DNA from: Trichoplax sp. H2
Lineage: Eukaryota; Placozoa; Uniplacotomia; Trichoplacea
NCBI GenBank assembly: GCA_003344405.1
Contig: NOWV01000304.1
Span: 1 to 57,390 of the forward strand
Direction: 5' to 3'
Length of the DNA: 57,390 bases
Shown piece after piece: positions 1-12,600 of this stretch. The translations under genes and the position numbers were made by a program. Position 1 is the first letter of the stretch, and the number at the start of each line of letters is the position of its first letter. Under the pieces are notes generated by a model that searched no databases, was not told the DNA's origin, and was given only the letters and a program-made list of their open reading frames with translations.

Positions 1-676
1 TAAACACTTTTGCTCTACTAGCAGACTACACAAAGACTTAAACGCCTCGTATTTTACGTTAAACACTAAGTTTGAGAATCCACTTTATTACCCGATATAC
101 TGCATTTATATACTATTCCTCAATAGTTCATGAGTCATAGTTAATACAATTAACATTAGAATCATTTACTGAATTAGATATTAATTTTAGCTACTGCTCT
201 CTTAATGCAGACAACAGTATTTACCAACATAGACATATAATGACTAATACAGAATAGTCAGATTACGATATGTCCTATCACGGAACATTTCCATGATAAT
301 TTACAGTCTATCATAAGTAAATTACAATCACAATGATTCGAACTGTAAGCAGATGATTTGCATTCCCTATTATAACTATTAATTTCAGAATGTGTATAAG
401 TGTCACTGTGATAAAAAGTCAGTGCTATATTAAAATACAGTATATCCAAATTAGAAGTTAACTAAATAAGGATAGTCTAACAGAATTATCCTAACATAGA
501 TATTTCTACTGTAATACAGTATATAACACTGTAACAAAGTGTCACTGAGATAAAAAGTCAGAGCTATATTAAAACGCAGTATGTCCAAGTTAGAAGTTAA
601 CTAAATAAGGATAGGCTAAACAGAATTATCCTAACATAGATATTTCTACTCTAATACAGTACATAACACTATCACA
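1..676 (+). repeat. LTR family 1, copy A (5' end outside window)
   Basis: The first base already lies inside a roughly 630-bp repeat that recurs at 3714, 41788, 49575, 55419 and 57334. Complete copies start tgtcacaaaacagc and end ..actgtcaca. They are flanked by 5-bp target duplications, which fits a TG..CA LTR. This copy ends in a mutated tatcaca near 676. Its 3' part is duplicated in tandem (about 401-539 and 540-676, period about 139 bp). No gag or pol coding sequence is attached, so it is probably a solo LTR. The short antisense ORFs that recur in every copy belong to the repeat and are not genes. Confidence 0.7.
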
Positions 677-1762
677 AGCGTAAGTATTTGCAAATATATA
701 GGTATAACGTTTTATGGCCGAAAATGAACATATTAAAATATTGAGTATACCGTATGTAAAGAAATTTTAATATAAATCTTTACCATAAATCTAGTTCTTC
801 ACTCTCTATACTTAAATAAGTCGATTTTATCAAACTTGCAATCGAAATCTCAAGGCTAATTTATGAGCAAACATTCTATTGTAACTGTCAATCCCAGTAT
901 CAGTTGTTAGCTAATCATATGCTACAATATCGACCAAATTAATTCCAAAAATTTGGTTGATAAAGTCCTGATAATAAGTGAGTGTAAATGACGTCGATTA
1001 GTAAAAAAGTAATCTCTTAGGATGCACGATCGATGCATCCCAATTCAGAACTTTCTAGTGATTTGATGATCATATTCATACAAGTAGACTGATATTATAC
1101 CTACCATTCAGTCTGTTAATGCAGTAACACAGAATATGTCTCTTTATCTTGACAGCTGTATTGGTCAATATATTTATGCAATGCATTCCGACGATATGAA
1201 CGAGGATAAGATTCAACTTAAAAGGAAATCTGTTGCGAAATGAAATATTCATTTAGACAGACGGGTTCTTACAAATATCAGGGACTGGCATTTACTATAC
1301 AGTAGCTTTTTGTTTTATCTTGGATTAAGATTGATTTATTGGTTCTATTTCACTTCCATGTGAAAGAACCATCGGTACTGATATTGATATCACTTGGTAT
1401 AATCGTTAGCTCAGTATAACTTTCATCTTTTCATTGCAGTTGATTAAGTATTGAAATCGCACGGATAATCGTTACTTTAATATGAATTTAATAAAATATT
1501 CATATACATATCTATTTTCTATTGCTCTTACTGTACACCTATTAATATGGAACATAAGTTTCTTTATCAAAGAATGAATAGCAAGATATTTTAAACTATT
1601 CCACACTTGATTCGTTTCCTTATATATTACTTAAAGAAAGAGTTGGTTTTTCTAATATTTTCATAGATTTACTGTGTTCTACGGTAATCGCATTACTAAT
1701 AGATCTAATATCATAATTCAAATTACTATCTTACTAAAGTTGTTGACAAGTAATTTATATTT
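677..1762. other. AT-rich stretch, no gene seen
   Basis: I see no convincing coding exon, RNA gene or repeat between the two LTRs here. Confidence 0.4.
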
Positions 1763-1767
1763 CTTCA

Positions 1768-2205
1768 TGTCACAAACCAGCTTCGTGACAAGGATAACGT
1801 AAAACAAATCTCTAAATTACTAAAGTCTCCGGGATTCATTATCCCTACTCACAAGAATTTAGACGCCTTTGATTCAACCTTAAACTCAACTAGACAATTG
1901 AGAACTGCTTTATTCAACTATCTGACGGGCTTATATACCCTTCTACAGCAGCTAACATTCACAAGTCATCTTATAAAAGTACTTGGGTGAGAACATCTAC
2001 TAACTAGTTTTTCACAGTCGGACTACAATATGTCCATTCATAGAATCATTTCAGCCCACATTACAGCACAGTAATAAATTTACTGTAACACATTTATAAT
2101 TGAAGTAATTCCTATTGTAAGGAACTAGATGTAATATAATATCACTATATTATATTTTAACCAAATTTAGATAACTATTTCTTCACGGTAGTTCGTACCG
2201 AGACA
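1768..2205 (+). repeat. LTR family 2 solo LTR with CTTCA target duplication
   Basis: It starts tgtcacaaaccagcttcg, related to the start of family 1, and ends ..gttcgtaccgagaca. The 5 bases before it (1763-1767) and after it (2206-2210) are both cttca, a perfect 5-bp target duplication. Related sequence recurs at 12250-12790 and 51246-51373. A short inverted repeat (cacggta..taccgtg) sits just inside the 3' end. No internal coding region is present. Confidence 0.7.
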
Positions 2206-2350
2206 CTTCAGTATTATCATAAATTGAAAGTCGTTACAAAATTTTTTATCAAAATCTTATGAAAAACTGCTAGGGCTACAATAGCGGTCAAGAACTAATG
2301 TAGCAACTGAAATGCTAGATGTAGAAATAAAATTGGACAATAAAGCTTAC
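2135..2350 (+). repeat. haplotype-duplicated flank, first copy
   Basis: This segment is nearly identical to 2630-2834 and runs up to the N gap. It carries the 3' end of the family 2 LTR, the CTTCA site and flanking DNA ending aataaagcttac. The second copy continues past that point. The arrangement suggests two alleles joined in tandem during scaffolding rather than a real duplication. Confidence 0.6.
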
Positions 2351-2370
2351 NNNNNNNNNNNNNNNNNNNN
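2351..2370. other. assembly gap (20 N)
   Basis: Run of 20 N between two copies of the same flanking sequence. Confidence 0.99.
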
Positions 2371-2611
2371 TTTGAAAGGTTGTTTGGTCGTTGACAGTTT
2401 TTAAGTCTGTCATTTATTTTAATAATACTTAAAGCTAAGTATTTGTAAGGTTGTTCGGTTTATACTTCTCTCCATTTTTGTTTTGAAATAAATTGTTGTT
2501 GGGTTATTTCCCCAAATTTTATTTGGTGTGAAAGTATTAGCGTTAAGTCGACCGGAGTGCAACGAAAGTAGAATCAAAGTTTGTTAAAGTTTCGTAGCTT
2601 GATCTCTACAC
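2371..2611 (+). repeat. dispersed repeat, inverted relative to 52888-53119
   Basis: About 240 bp match the reverse complement of 52888-53119 along their whole length, for example gtcgttgacagtttttaag against its complement near 53080-53105. The copy begins at an N gap, so its true left end is unknown. It lies directly upstream of the second haplotype flank, so it may be a sequence present in only one allele. Confidence 0.7.
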
Positions 2612-2834
2612 ATTTCATTTCATTATATCACTATATTATATTAACCAAATTTAGATAACTATTTCTTCACGGTAGTTCGTACCGTGACACTTCAGCATTA
2701 TCATAAATTAAAAGTCGTTACAAAATTTTTTTATCAAAATCTTATGAAAAACTGCTAGGGCTACAATAGCGGTCAAGAACTAATGTAGCAACTGAAATGC
2801 TAGATGTAGAAATAAAATTGGACAATAAAGCTTA
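2612..2834 (+). repeat. haplotype-duplicated flank, second copy
   Basis: This repeats 2135-2350 with a few differences, for example gtaccgtgaca instead of gtaccgagaca at the LTR end, then continues into unique DNA at about 2835. See the first copy for interpretation. Confidence 0.6.
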
Positions 2835-3265
2835 CCGCCCATAACGATTTACTAAGTTCAAGCGATTAAACTTCCTTTCAAAATTCTCTACGACGTAAAA
2901 TATTAACGTAAAGATTACAGTGACTACTTGAATTACTAGAAAAAATAGAGATCTAGGCTTAATATCTGACTTACTGTTATGAAATCAGTTCTATGAAAAG
3001 ATTACAAAAAAAGATAATTCTACTAATTATCCCCCTGAAACATGTATCCAAGCTTTAAAAATTGCCCAAGAAACTTTTGATAATACTTATTCCTAATCCT
3101 ACAGATTCTCAGTGATTTACACATTTTCTAATTTGCGTTAAGCAGTAAAATTTGGAACGAACTTTATTAAAAAAAAATACCGGGCTTCTATAACTCTTTA
3201 TATTAGCTAGAATTTACAATTAGTATCAAAAGCGAGCATAAAATCAGCTAAAAAATGGAAATCTA
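2835..3265. other. AT-rich stretch, no gene seen
   Basis: No coding exon or repeat recognised between the gap-flanking duplication and the allelic block starting near 3266. Confidence 0.35.
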
Positions 3266-3713
3266 GATGCCTTATGAATATAGTGACGATTAAAGACATA
3301 TATATCTGATGATTAATACAAGACAAATAGATTTAATATTTTCATTCACAGAACTATCAAGCCAAAATATACAATCTAATGTGAATTAGTCAGAACCATA
3401 TATTACGGCACAAGATGAGCAAATATAAACTATCTTGTTATCTGATTTAACATTATGTTGCTTAAAATTGCTAGACAACGCCAAACTGAAATAGCAATTC
3501 GATAAGTACTAGTTATATCAAGTAACGTCGTAAAACCAAACACTTTACGGTACTGCATGAGATTAATGTAATATCTTCCTAGCCGATATAAATTATAAAG
3601 GTTAAGCAACGTTCGAAAAACCATAATTGGTTTCCATTAAGGTAAAGTACTTTAAATTTGATGCCTTTGCTATATCTAATCTAGGGTTAACTAACATAAA
3701 AACTAACAAGCTC
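3266..3713 (+). repeat. left flank of LTR insertion (occupied allele)
   Basis: This flank is repeated at 3828-4299 with small indels, including an extra 30-odd bp around 4222-4254 in the second copy. It ends in AGCTC (3709-3713), the left target duplication of the adjacent LTR. The short minus-strand ORFs found in both copies are duplicates of each other, not independent genes. Confidence 0.7.
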
Positions 3714-3807
3714 TGTCACAAAACAGCTTTGCAACAAGATAACGTAATCTACGATCAATAAGTCAATTCCTTGAACCACGTATCAAGGAACGATATCTGC
3801 ACTATCA

Positions 3808-3827
3808 NNNNNNNNNNNNNNNNNNNN
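3808..3827. other. assembly gap (20 N)
   Basis: Run of 20 N inside the family 1 LTR, followed by a second copy of the left flank. Confidence 0.99.
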
Positions 3828-4462
3828 GATGCCTTATGAATATAGTGACGATTAAAGACATATATATCTGATGATTAATACAAGACAAATAGATTTAATA
3901 TTTTCATTCACAGAACTATCAAGCCAAAATATACAATCTAATGTGAATTAGTCAGAACCATATATTACGGCACAAGATGAGCAAATATAAACTATCTGAT
4001 TTAACATTATGTTGCTTAACATTGCTAGACGACGCCAAACTGAAATAGCAATTCGATAATTACTAGTTATATCAAGTAACGTCGTAAAACCAAACACTTT
4101 ACGGTACTGCATGAGATTAATGTAATATCTTCCTAGCCGATATAAATTATAAAGGTTAAGCAACGTTCGAAAAACCATAATTGGTTCCATTAAGGTAAAG
4201 TACTTTAAATTTGATGCCTTAGTCTTTGAACATAATTGTTGAGCTTACGCCTTTGCTATATCTAATCTAGGGTTAACTAACATAAAAACTAACAAGCTCC
4301 TAAAGATGTTAGAATCTAGACGGAAACTACTTTCTGTTAAGGGAAAAATTTATGCGCAATCTGCGTACAGAATGATAAACTATGATAATATAAGAAGAGG
4401 ACATAAATGTATAATTCTAGGCCATATGCGACACTTACCCGTCAATTGTCGCTGTTAAATAA
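3828..4462 (+). repeat. empty (pre-insertion) allele of the LTR site
   Basis: It matches 3266-3713 followed directly by the sequence found at 4837-4999, with one AGCTC (4295-4299) instead of LTR plus duplication. This is the structure expected of the unoccupied chromosome at the same locus. Confidence 0.7.
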
Positions 4463-4482
4463 NNNNNNNNNNNNNNNNNNNN
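4463..4482. other. assembly gap (20 N)
   Basis: Run of 20 N between the empty allele and the 3' part of the LTR. Confidence 0.99.
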
Positions 4483-4999
4483 TAGCTACTGCTCTCTTAA
4501 TGCAGACAACAGTATTTACCAACATAGACATGTAATAACTAATACAGAATAGTCAGATTACGATATGTCCTATCACGGAACATTTCCATGATAATTTACA
4601 GTCTATCATAAGTAAATTACAATCACAATGATTCGAACTGTAAGCAGATGATTTGCATTCCCAATTATAACTATTAATTTCAGTATGTGTATAAGTGTCA
4701 CTGTGATAAAAAGTCAGTGCTATATTAAAATACAGTATATCCAAATTAGAAGTTAACTAAATAAGGATAGTCTAACAGAATTATCCTAACATAGATATTT
4801 CTACTGTAATACAGTATTTAACACTGTAACAAGCTCCTAAAGATGTTAGAATCTAGACGGAAACTACTTTCTGTTACGGGAAAAATTTATGCGCAATCTG
4901 CGTACAGAATGATAAACTATGATAATATAAGAAGAGGACATAACTGTATAATTCTAGGCCATATACGACACTTACCCGTCAATTGTCGCTGTTAAATAA

Positions 5000-7900
5000 G
5001 CAACATTGTAGTTTTTCCGCTGTTTAAATATTTCCAGGTAAAGTTCAGTTGACGTTATAGTTTCTGTAAAGATATAATTGACTTAAAAAATATTCTTTGC
5101 TATTGAAACTTTGCTCATGAACTATGTATTTGCTCTCATATACTATTTAAGTAGTAGAGTTTGCTTCTATAAACTGAAATAAAAGCGTTTTTTCTAATAG
5201 TATCGTAATACTTAAGATATCTTGTTTGGATCCAAGGTTCATCTTAGCATCGCTTTGCTAAAAATACCGAAATTTCTTTTCTGTATTGCAATAGTTAGCA
5301 TGATTAATTTCGAATTAGAAGTAAGAAATTTAGGAACAGTTGCTGCATTATTCAGTAAAAATGTATTAGTAGATTCACTTTTTTCCTCGTCAGTCTGTTA
5401 TGAGTTAGGTGAATACAGTACAAGGATAGCTACAAGAATTAAATTGTACATTAAAATGCGACCGCTTTTATGAAAATTAAATTCTATAATCAATTAGTTA
5501 ATATATCATTACCATTTATAGTGCTATTTTTAATGGTGACTTAAATATATAAAAATGGTTTAAGAATTTTACAATATTGAATACTATCAGAATTTCCTTT
5601 AAGCTGATATTGCAGCTTTTCAATAATAATATTTTAATATCTATCAAACAGTAGCGTTAAAATTAAACTTTTAAATGTTAGATCTTAACAAACACAGACT
5701 TCATTATTAACAATTTTTAGCGTATAAGAAGTAGCAATCTTTTTTTCACATCTTGAGAAAATGTCGATCTTGAGGGGGTATAAATTGTTCATAGCTATTA
5801 TAAAGCCTAAAGCGCTTTCGTCAGTTCTAATGATGATCACCGAATATTCCTGTTGCAGAGATTGATGGGCTGTAAATAAGAAGATTGCGCGATGCTTCCA
5901 ATTGAATTTAGGAATAAACCTAAATTTTGTCCAGGTTAACATCTAGTTATCATTATTAAAACTTAAGTCGAATATGAGGCTAATAAAACAATAGTATTCT
6001 GAGATAAGTATTTCTAGTATCTGCTGCCGGTGGCTGATAGAAGTTTTGTTAAAACTACTTAAGACTAGATATGATGATCTCTTGTTGACACTTTACAGAA
6101 AGCTTTATAATGTATACGCCTATAATTGCTATATATAAGCAGTTATTTTACATTACAGGTTTTTGCAATCACAATGTTACGTTATTAATTTTATTTGCAA
6201 ATATTCGTATAGTGACAATTGTATTTACCATCCAGTAATAATTCCCAAATTTTAAGCATACATCTGCGAAATTGTAATGCAGGTGTAAAGCCAAATATAA
6301 TCACTACGCTATTTCTGTCCGGATATTGAATGTTAGGAAATAAGTCATGAATTATTTTTTGTCTAGCTTAGACATGTAGTCTGGTAACAACACGTTCTGT
6401 TAATATATGAGAACAACGAATTTATTTATTGATGTTTGTAAATAATTCAGACTAGGATGGCGATGTTTGTTTTTCATTGAATATTACCTAAGCAATTTTT
6501 TATGCTAGCAATAGACACACATTGATGTATTCCCAATTAGATAGAATTTGTTCTTTACTGTTAAAGTACTAATATGCCAAATCTAAATATTTTAAAAATA
6601 TTATTCATAGGATGACTAAATTAGCAAAGGTGAATAATGATCACTCAATTATTCGATTAGCAGTTACCTAAATTTGTATAATATTGAATAGCAGAGCTCT
6701 ATCCACTTCAATTAATTTAATACTGGGCCAGTCGCAACTGAAAATAATCTCTTAATATCTAGGTTTAGCTAGGGTGAGTGTCGGATATTTCTGCAATCAG
6801 TTGAAATACGGCAAGCCTCAATATCGAGCAGTGAGATCATTACCAGGTGGAAAAATTTCTCTGCATTGTTAATTTACCGGAAGAAAATATAATCTTAAAC
6901 AATTTACTATCAATGGTTAATAGATTAAATAATGCTCAGTATAATAACTTTGAAATTTATTGTCAGCTTTAGACGTCAAACAGTTCACCTGCATTGAAAA
7001 ATTTTTGTTGTAAATTAAAATTACATCCAATTCTAATCGACATCTTAATATGCTGGTATCTAGGTTATTATAACATGTTTTAGTCTTGAACTAATTTGAT
7101 TAATTTGTTATTTTATAAGGAGGTGTTTAAAAAATATTATATTTTTATTTAGCTCAATAGTCTCTGTATGAAAATTAAATCATTGGAATAATTTTGTTAG
7201 AGCAAAACTGTGCCTACCTACTATTTGATCCAATTAATTATATAAGAAAATTTCTTGGAGCAATTTTGAGCAGGTTAGAGATTATGTTGTTTATCTAAGT
7301 TGAATCTAAAGACCATGTGCTATAGTATAGTCTTTAAATTGATTGTTATTTTATCATTTTACTATAGCTGCATTCATTGATTTAAATTGTTAACTTTCAT
7401 TATTGAAAGGATTTGTGCTACGAGTATATGCGTAAGCAGCTTACTATTGAAATATACTACAATACAATTTTTAGCGTTTCTTTTCCTTAGATAAAGTGAA
7501 GAAAAATTAATTCAGTTAATTAACATCTTGCTATTGCTGAATAAAGTTACAGAAATAGTATGCCTTGTTTTGAACGCAAATGTCATTTGAAAAATAGATT
7601 CATGAAACTTGGTCATTTTAGTAATATAATTTAATAGCTGAAGTGCAGTCTTTTTTTTGCAAAGTCAATTCTAATTTCAGTAAACAGATTGCGAAAAGTT
7701 GTATGATGTGAAAATGAGCGATTAGTTAAATACAGCATTATTAAATATCTATTTATCGCGCTAGAAATATATTTGCTAGAATAATCAGGAATATGAGATC
7801 ATAAGAAACCTACTCATTTTGAAATGAAAGTAAGTTTAGATTAACCAGGACTTAAAAAGATACTATTTTTGAGTGCTTTTCACAAAAATACAGTGATAAC

Positions 7901-9480
7901 GAGAAGTTATAAAAGTCTCTTATTTTAACAGGATTGCATGGAATACTTTTTGACAAATCAATCGAAAATAGATTTTAGAAGACATTATTATAACAAAAGA
8001 TTCTATGATTCTATCTTTTACATCCAAAGTTCTCTATCTGTATTACATGAAATATAATGGTGTATTATTATAATTGATTTTCAAGATAGGATCTATCGTT
8101 GGATATAGAAAGCGATTATAGCAATTTATCATCTCACTTATCTATTAGTCGACAATCTTTATCGATACATCAGCTGTCATACAATATTATTAGATGTCAA
8201 ACAAGTATTTGGTGCTCACCAATGCGTACTATCATCATTTAATTTTTTTCAGCCAGCAATTAATTAAAGCTGGACGCTTATTTGCAACCGCTTTTCACAT
8301 TGATATTTTAATTAATAGACTGTTTTACAGATTATATTACTACACTTTTTTGGGGATAATAGTGATAATTGTCAATCAAAATGATCACCTTTATCAAGTG
8401 TAATGTTCATTACGGATCTCCTCTACTTGATTTGGATTTAGTATATCATAATTTGAACCGCACTAAGTTGAAATTAAAATTGAAATTACACTTCGATCTT
8501 TAAAATGATGTTCTATTTGTTAAATACAATAAAATTAAATTACAGACATTGTTTTCTTGGGTATCAATAAATAAAATTATCTTCGATTTTTGACCGTCAT
8601 TAATCATTAGTGGTACAAAAGAAGATCATAATGAATTAATAGGATACCTATACGTATTATAGAATAAGAATGATGTAAAGTGATTAAAAACAATTGATCA
8701 TGGTTTTTCTAGTTAAAATAGTGCAGATTTTTGCTATCCTAATCGTAAAACAAAGACGTCAATAACTACTTGAGTACAATCATTATTATCTAAATGAAAA
8801 TAATGTATTCATATCTACTGAATATTCGATCTTAATTGTAAGAAAGGCTAATTAAGGATTTAACACAACATGACAATTTTTTAAGGCGGATATTAGGATA
8901 TTATTTATCTTTCGATTGCGGTTGCTGACATTGTCTATAATTAATGACTGTAAACTATGATTTTCATCCTTGAAATAGTTTGGTTCGTGGAAATCTTAAT
9001 ATAGACGCAAATATGATCTACATATATCAATGATTTAACTTCTCAACCTACGTATTTTGCTAGTAATGAAATCATGACGCCATCTATGTCGTCGATTATT
9101 TTCTATTCAATGTTGTGAATAGAAATTGTGCTAAGTTTAGAATGGCGATAAAATAGAACTATTTTTACTATATTTCTAGCTAATTCTAAGATGAAAGAAT
9201 ATATTATCAGACAATACTTTATTTTAACTAGGTAGTAAAAAATGATCAAATAAAGCATGGCAAAGGATTGGAAATTTAAATTATCTTCATTTATTAGCCT
9301 TTAAAAGATTTCGACAAAAGGATGCTATATTTGCTAAATATATCTTATCAAAACAGAAGATAATGAAATTTATTTCTATGAAATAGCAAAAAATAGCTTG
9401 AATAATCTTATTCTCTTTTGATTTAATGCTTTATTTTCAATTCATTCCAAAGATCAATTCACATGCAGAATCATTGTGTG
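5000..9480. other. 4.5-kb AT-rich region, no gene recognised
   Basis: Only short ORFs occur (for example 5222-5473 on +, 5685-5942 on -, 8194-8403 on +). None has a recognisable domain, repeated motif or phase-consistent splice chain. It probably includes intergenic DNA upstream of the peptide precursor. I cannot exclude very short exons. Confidence 0.4.
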
Positions 9481-9486
9481 GATAAA

Positions 9487-9497
9487 CCTATATAAGG
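9487..9497 (+). promoter_or_regulatory. TATA-like box upstream of peptide precursor
   Basis: The sequence cctatataagg lies about 115 bp upstream of the ATG at 9608. That leaves room for a start site about 30 bp downstream and an 80-90-nt leader. The call rests on sequence and position only. Confidence 0.4.
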
Positions 9498-9607
9498 TTT
9501 GTACTAGCTGCATTTGCTATCATAATTCATCAAAGAAGTTTGCGAACGAACATTTGAATCAGTTTTAAATCAATTTTCTTTCCGAAGTTAACTACAGATA
9601 TCCAAAA

Positions 9608-12600
9608 ATGAAATATTTAGCCGTTGTAATCGTAAGTTCACTCTTTACTATTCATGTTGTAATAACATACCTTTTTGATTGATAGAATGATCCTGGAGTA
9701 TGTAAAATTAACTATATCAGCTATCAGTACTTTCTAAAATAATGTCTGACAATTTCATCAAAGTCGGTGCTTGCAATTTTAGAATATGCAGCGTATACTT
9801 TCAAACTATTGTACGTATTACAATACTGGAAGCTGCTGTCTACAATTATTTCAGAAACTCTTAATAGTCATTTTATGACCCGAAACTTGATAGTCATCTC
9901 TAAAAATAATTGTGTGATGTGATGATATGTACTGAATTACTGTGCTTTCGCAGCTAAGATTTCAGTTTAGAAAGTAGTCATATTCACCTGTAATGAATTT
10001 TAAGTACCGATACTTCTGGCAGCTATTGTAATGTAATAAACAATAGCCAAATCAATTTCTAAAAGCGTCGTATTATAAATAAATTAACAAAAACTTTACT
10101 TTGTAAATTATCTTCTAGTTTGCTTTTGTCGCCGTTGCTATTGCAGGTAAGAATACGAAATCGCTAAGCCCAATACGTGTTAAACTAATTCTGATGAATG
10201 TAAATTTATCAAAGAATGCAAATTTTCGCTGATACCCATTATCATTTTTAGTCAGACAGTACAAAACTCCAGAAAACTGCTTTATCATATTATGATAGTT
10301 TTAGCTAACATTTATTAGATGAGAAGATCTATGTCCATATAGAAACGCTAGTGATTACTTATTACTATTTACTAGCAATATTGAAGTCGTAATCATTTCG
10401 GAAACCTTAAAAGTCAAATGTCTTGTGTGAAATGTTTGTAAAATGTCTTTGACGATACAATTTCATTTCGATCTTTAACACCTTACACCGTACTTTATAT
10501 CGATTGACTATTTATTCTGCAACAATAAAGGCAATCTTTAGTACTATACTTTAAATTTACTCAGGTTGATATATAATGTTTTACTAACATTACTTTCTTT
10601 TCTTATATTTTTCTATCATTAGCCCCAGCACTCCAAGAAAATAGTAAGTACAATATAGGAATTAAATTATTGCTAATCTACGTTATAATTGTTCTTATTC
10701 TATCTTATTTCATTTTGCTTTTTAATATTAAATTTAAAAAATCATTATATTCCATAGTCTATTTTATGCAGTTATACATATAATTGCTACCGTGTTGTTG
10801 ATAAGTAAGTCCAAATAATTATTAAATTAATTATTAGAAATGTAATGAAGACCTTCTAAGTAGTGAATATATTTAAATTTTAAATAAGATCAAAAAGTGG
10901 TACTGCTTAGTAAATTTTCCATTATCAGAAGACAATGAAGGATAGATATTGGTTGAATTGCAGTTTATCACACAATAATCAATGATTTACAAAGAATACA
11001 TCATGTCATCCATTATAGTCACATTATTTAGATTGATATTAATTTGCATCATCTAAAAAAGCACTTAAATATACGGAAATGGACTCGTATTTCGATGTTC
11101 TTTATGGGACCGATATATTTTCTTTATTATATAGTTAGCTATTCTTTCAAGGTAAACTAAGCCAAAAAAATATTAATTTAGATGAACAATACTTTCTAAT
11201 TTATCCAGAGAATTGAATTTCAATAGCGATATAATATTTCTGACTTCACACAGGATTATAAATTAAAGTAGCAAATGACTGTGTTGGTACCATATTTTTG
11301 ATATTCCTAGCTGATCCGAGCCGTAAGCTATGAATGATTAATCACAATAGTGAGATTTATACTTACGATTACAATGATTAATCGTGACTATATTTATACA
11401 AATTAAGGCTTGTGTTGATTGCCTCATTTTACAGTTATTACTGTATTGATCTGCTTTCAGAAATCCGATAAAATAGGCTATGCAGTAAATATTTACTTAG
11501 ATATAAGTGTTTGAATTGAGAAAAATATCATTGAAAGCTAATTTATGCAATGCAAATGTAATTTTAATGCACTTGGGCAAATCAATACTGTTAATATATA
11601 ATTTCATGTCATGATTACTTTCTACCTTATTTAAATGCTATAAATATACTAGATGACGTTTTCAATGTAATTATTTAAAGTTAGTTTATTAACTTGCCAA
11701 TATTGAAGTATTAGGTTATTACCGTTGATCAAATATAGCGAATACAATCCACTGCTACCTTTATTATTCTATAAACTGTAAAATCTTGTAAATTTTTTAC
11801 AATTAAATTGCTAAGGTTAATTAGCGGATTGCATAGCTGGCTACATCCACTATAGAATTAGTAATTTTCAAAAAAATTTTCTATTGCCTATATATTGGTA
11901 ATTTGCCGTATAAAATCTTTCAAATATTTAGATAGAGAAGTGTATTCGTATAAGCTCGAATGAAAGAGTTGCATAGGTTTGATATTAAGATTGAACGACA
12001 AATTTTTTTATATTTTACGTTATCAGCTGAAATCGATTGGTTCGAAAATCGAGGAGACCACGGTAAAGAATATTAAAATCGTTTTAATTACACAAATTAT
12101 GATTTGATCACATAATTTAAAGCTCCTATAATTATAGCATTATAACTAATTTTACTACTAGTTTGTCTACATATACATGCTAGAAAGGCTATTTTTAAGA
12201 TGCTTGTTCTTTAATGAATTTACAGATCAACTACCAAGTATCTAGAAAAATTAACGTAAAACAAATTTCTAAATTACTATAGTCTCCGGGATTCAGTATT
12301 CCTTAACTACCTCATAAGAATTTCACACCTTTGCTTCTACGTTAAACAACTATAAAACTATTTTTTTATTCAACCATCTGCCAAGCTTAAATACCCTTCA
12401 GCAGCAGCTATCATGTATGAGTCATAACAGTTCACAAAATTTAGCTCCTATCGGATAGCTAAATTAATACAGACATTATTTATAATTTAGAACATTTACT
12501 GAATGATTCTAGGTAATTAGACTACATTATATCCACACTCAGAATTATTTATAGTATCATCATTAATTGAATATCTGCAGGATATTCATCACAAGCGTTA

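Larger units (their letters stand above)
3714..4831 (+). repeat. LTR family 1 insertion, copy B, interrupted by a misplaced allele
   Basis: The 5' part (3714-3807) and the 3' part (4483-4831) of a family 1 LTR are flanked by AGCTC at 3709-3713 and 4832-4836. Between them lie two N gaps and a block (3828-4462) carrying the uninterrupted allele, with a single AGCTC at 4295-4299 joined directly to the right flank. The element itself is therefore a solo LTR, and its apparent 1.1-kb length is an assembly effect. Confidence 0.75.

Noticed and set aside
258-449. Minus-strand 63-codon ORF repeated at 4553, 42139, 49927 and 50423
   Set aside because: It is the antisense of the family 1 LTR. Its recurrence reflects the repeat, not a conserved gene.
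2185-2205. GGTTCG-like box at the end of family 2, considered as a tRNA-derived SINE B box
   Set aside because: There is no A box at the right distance and no tRNA cloverleaf. The TG..CA ends and CTTCA duplication fit an LTR better.
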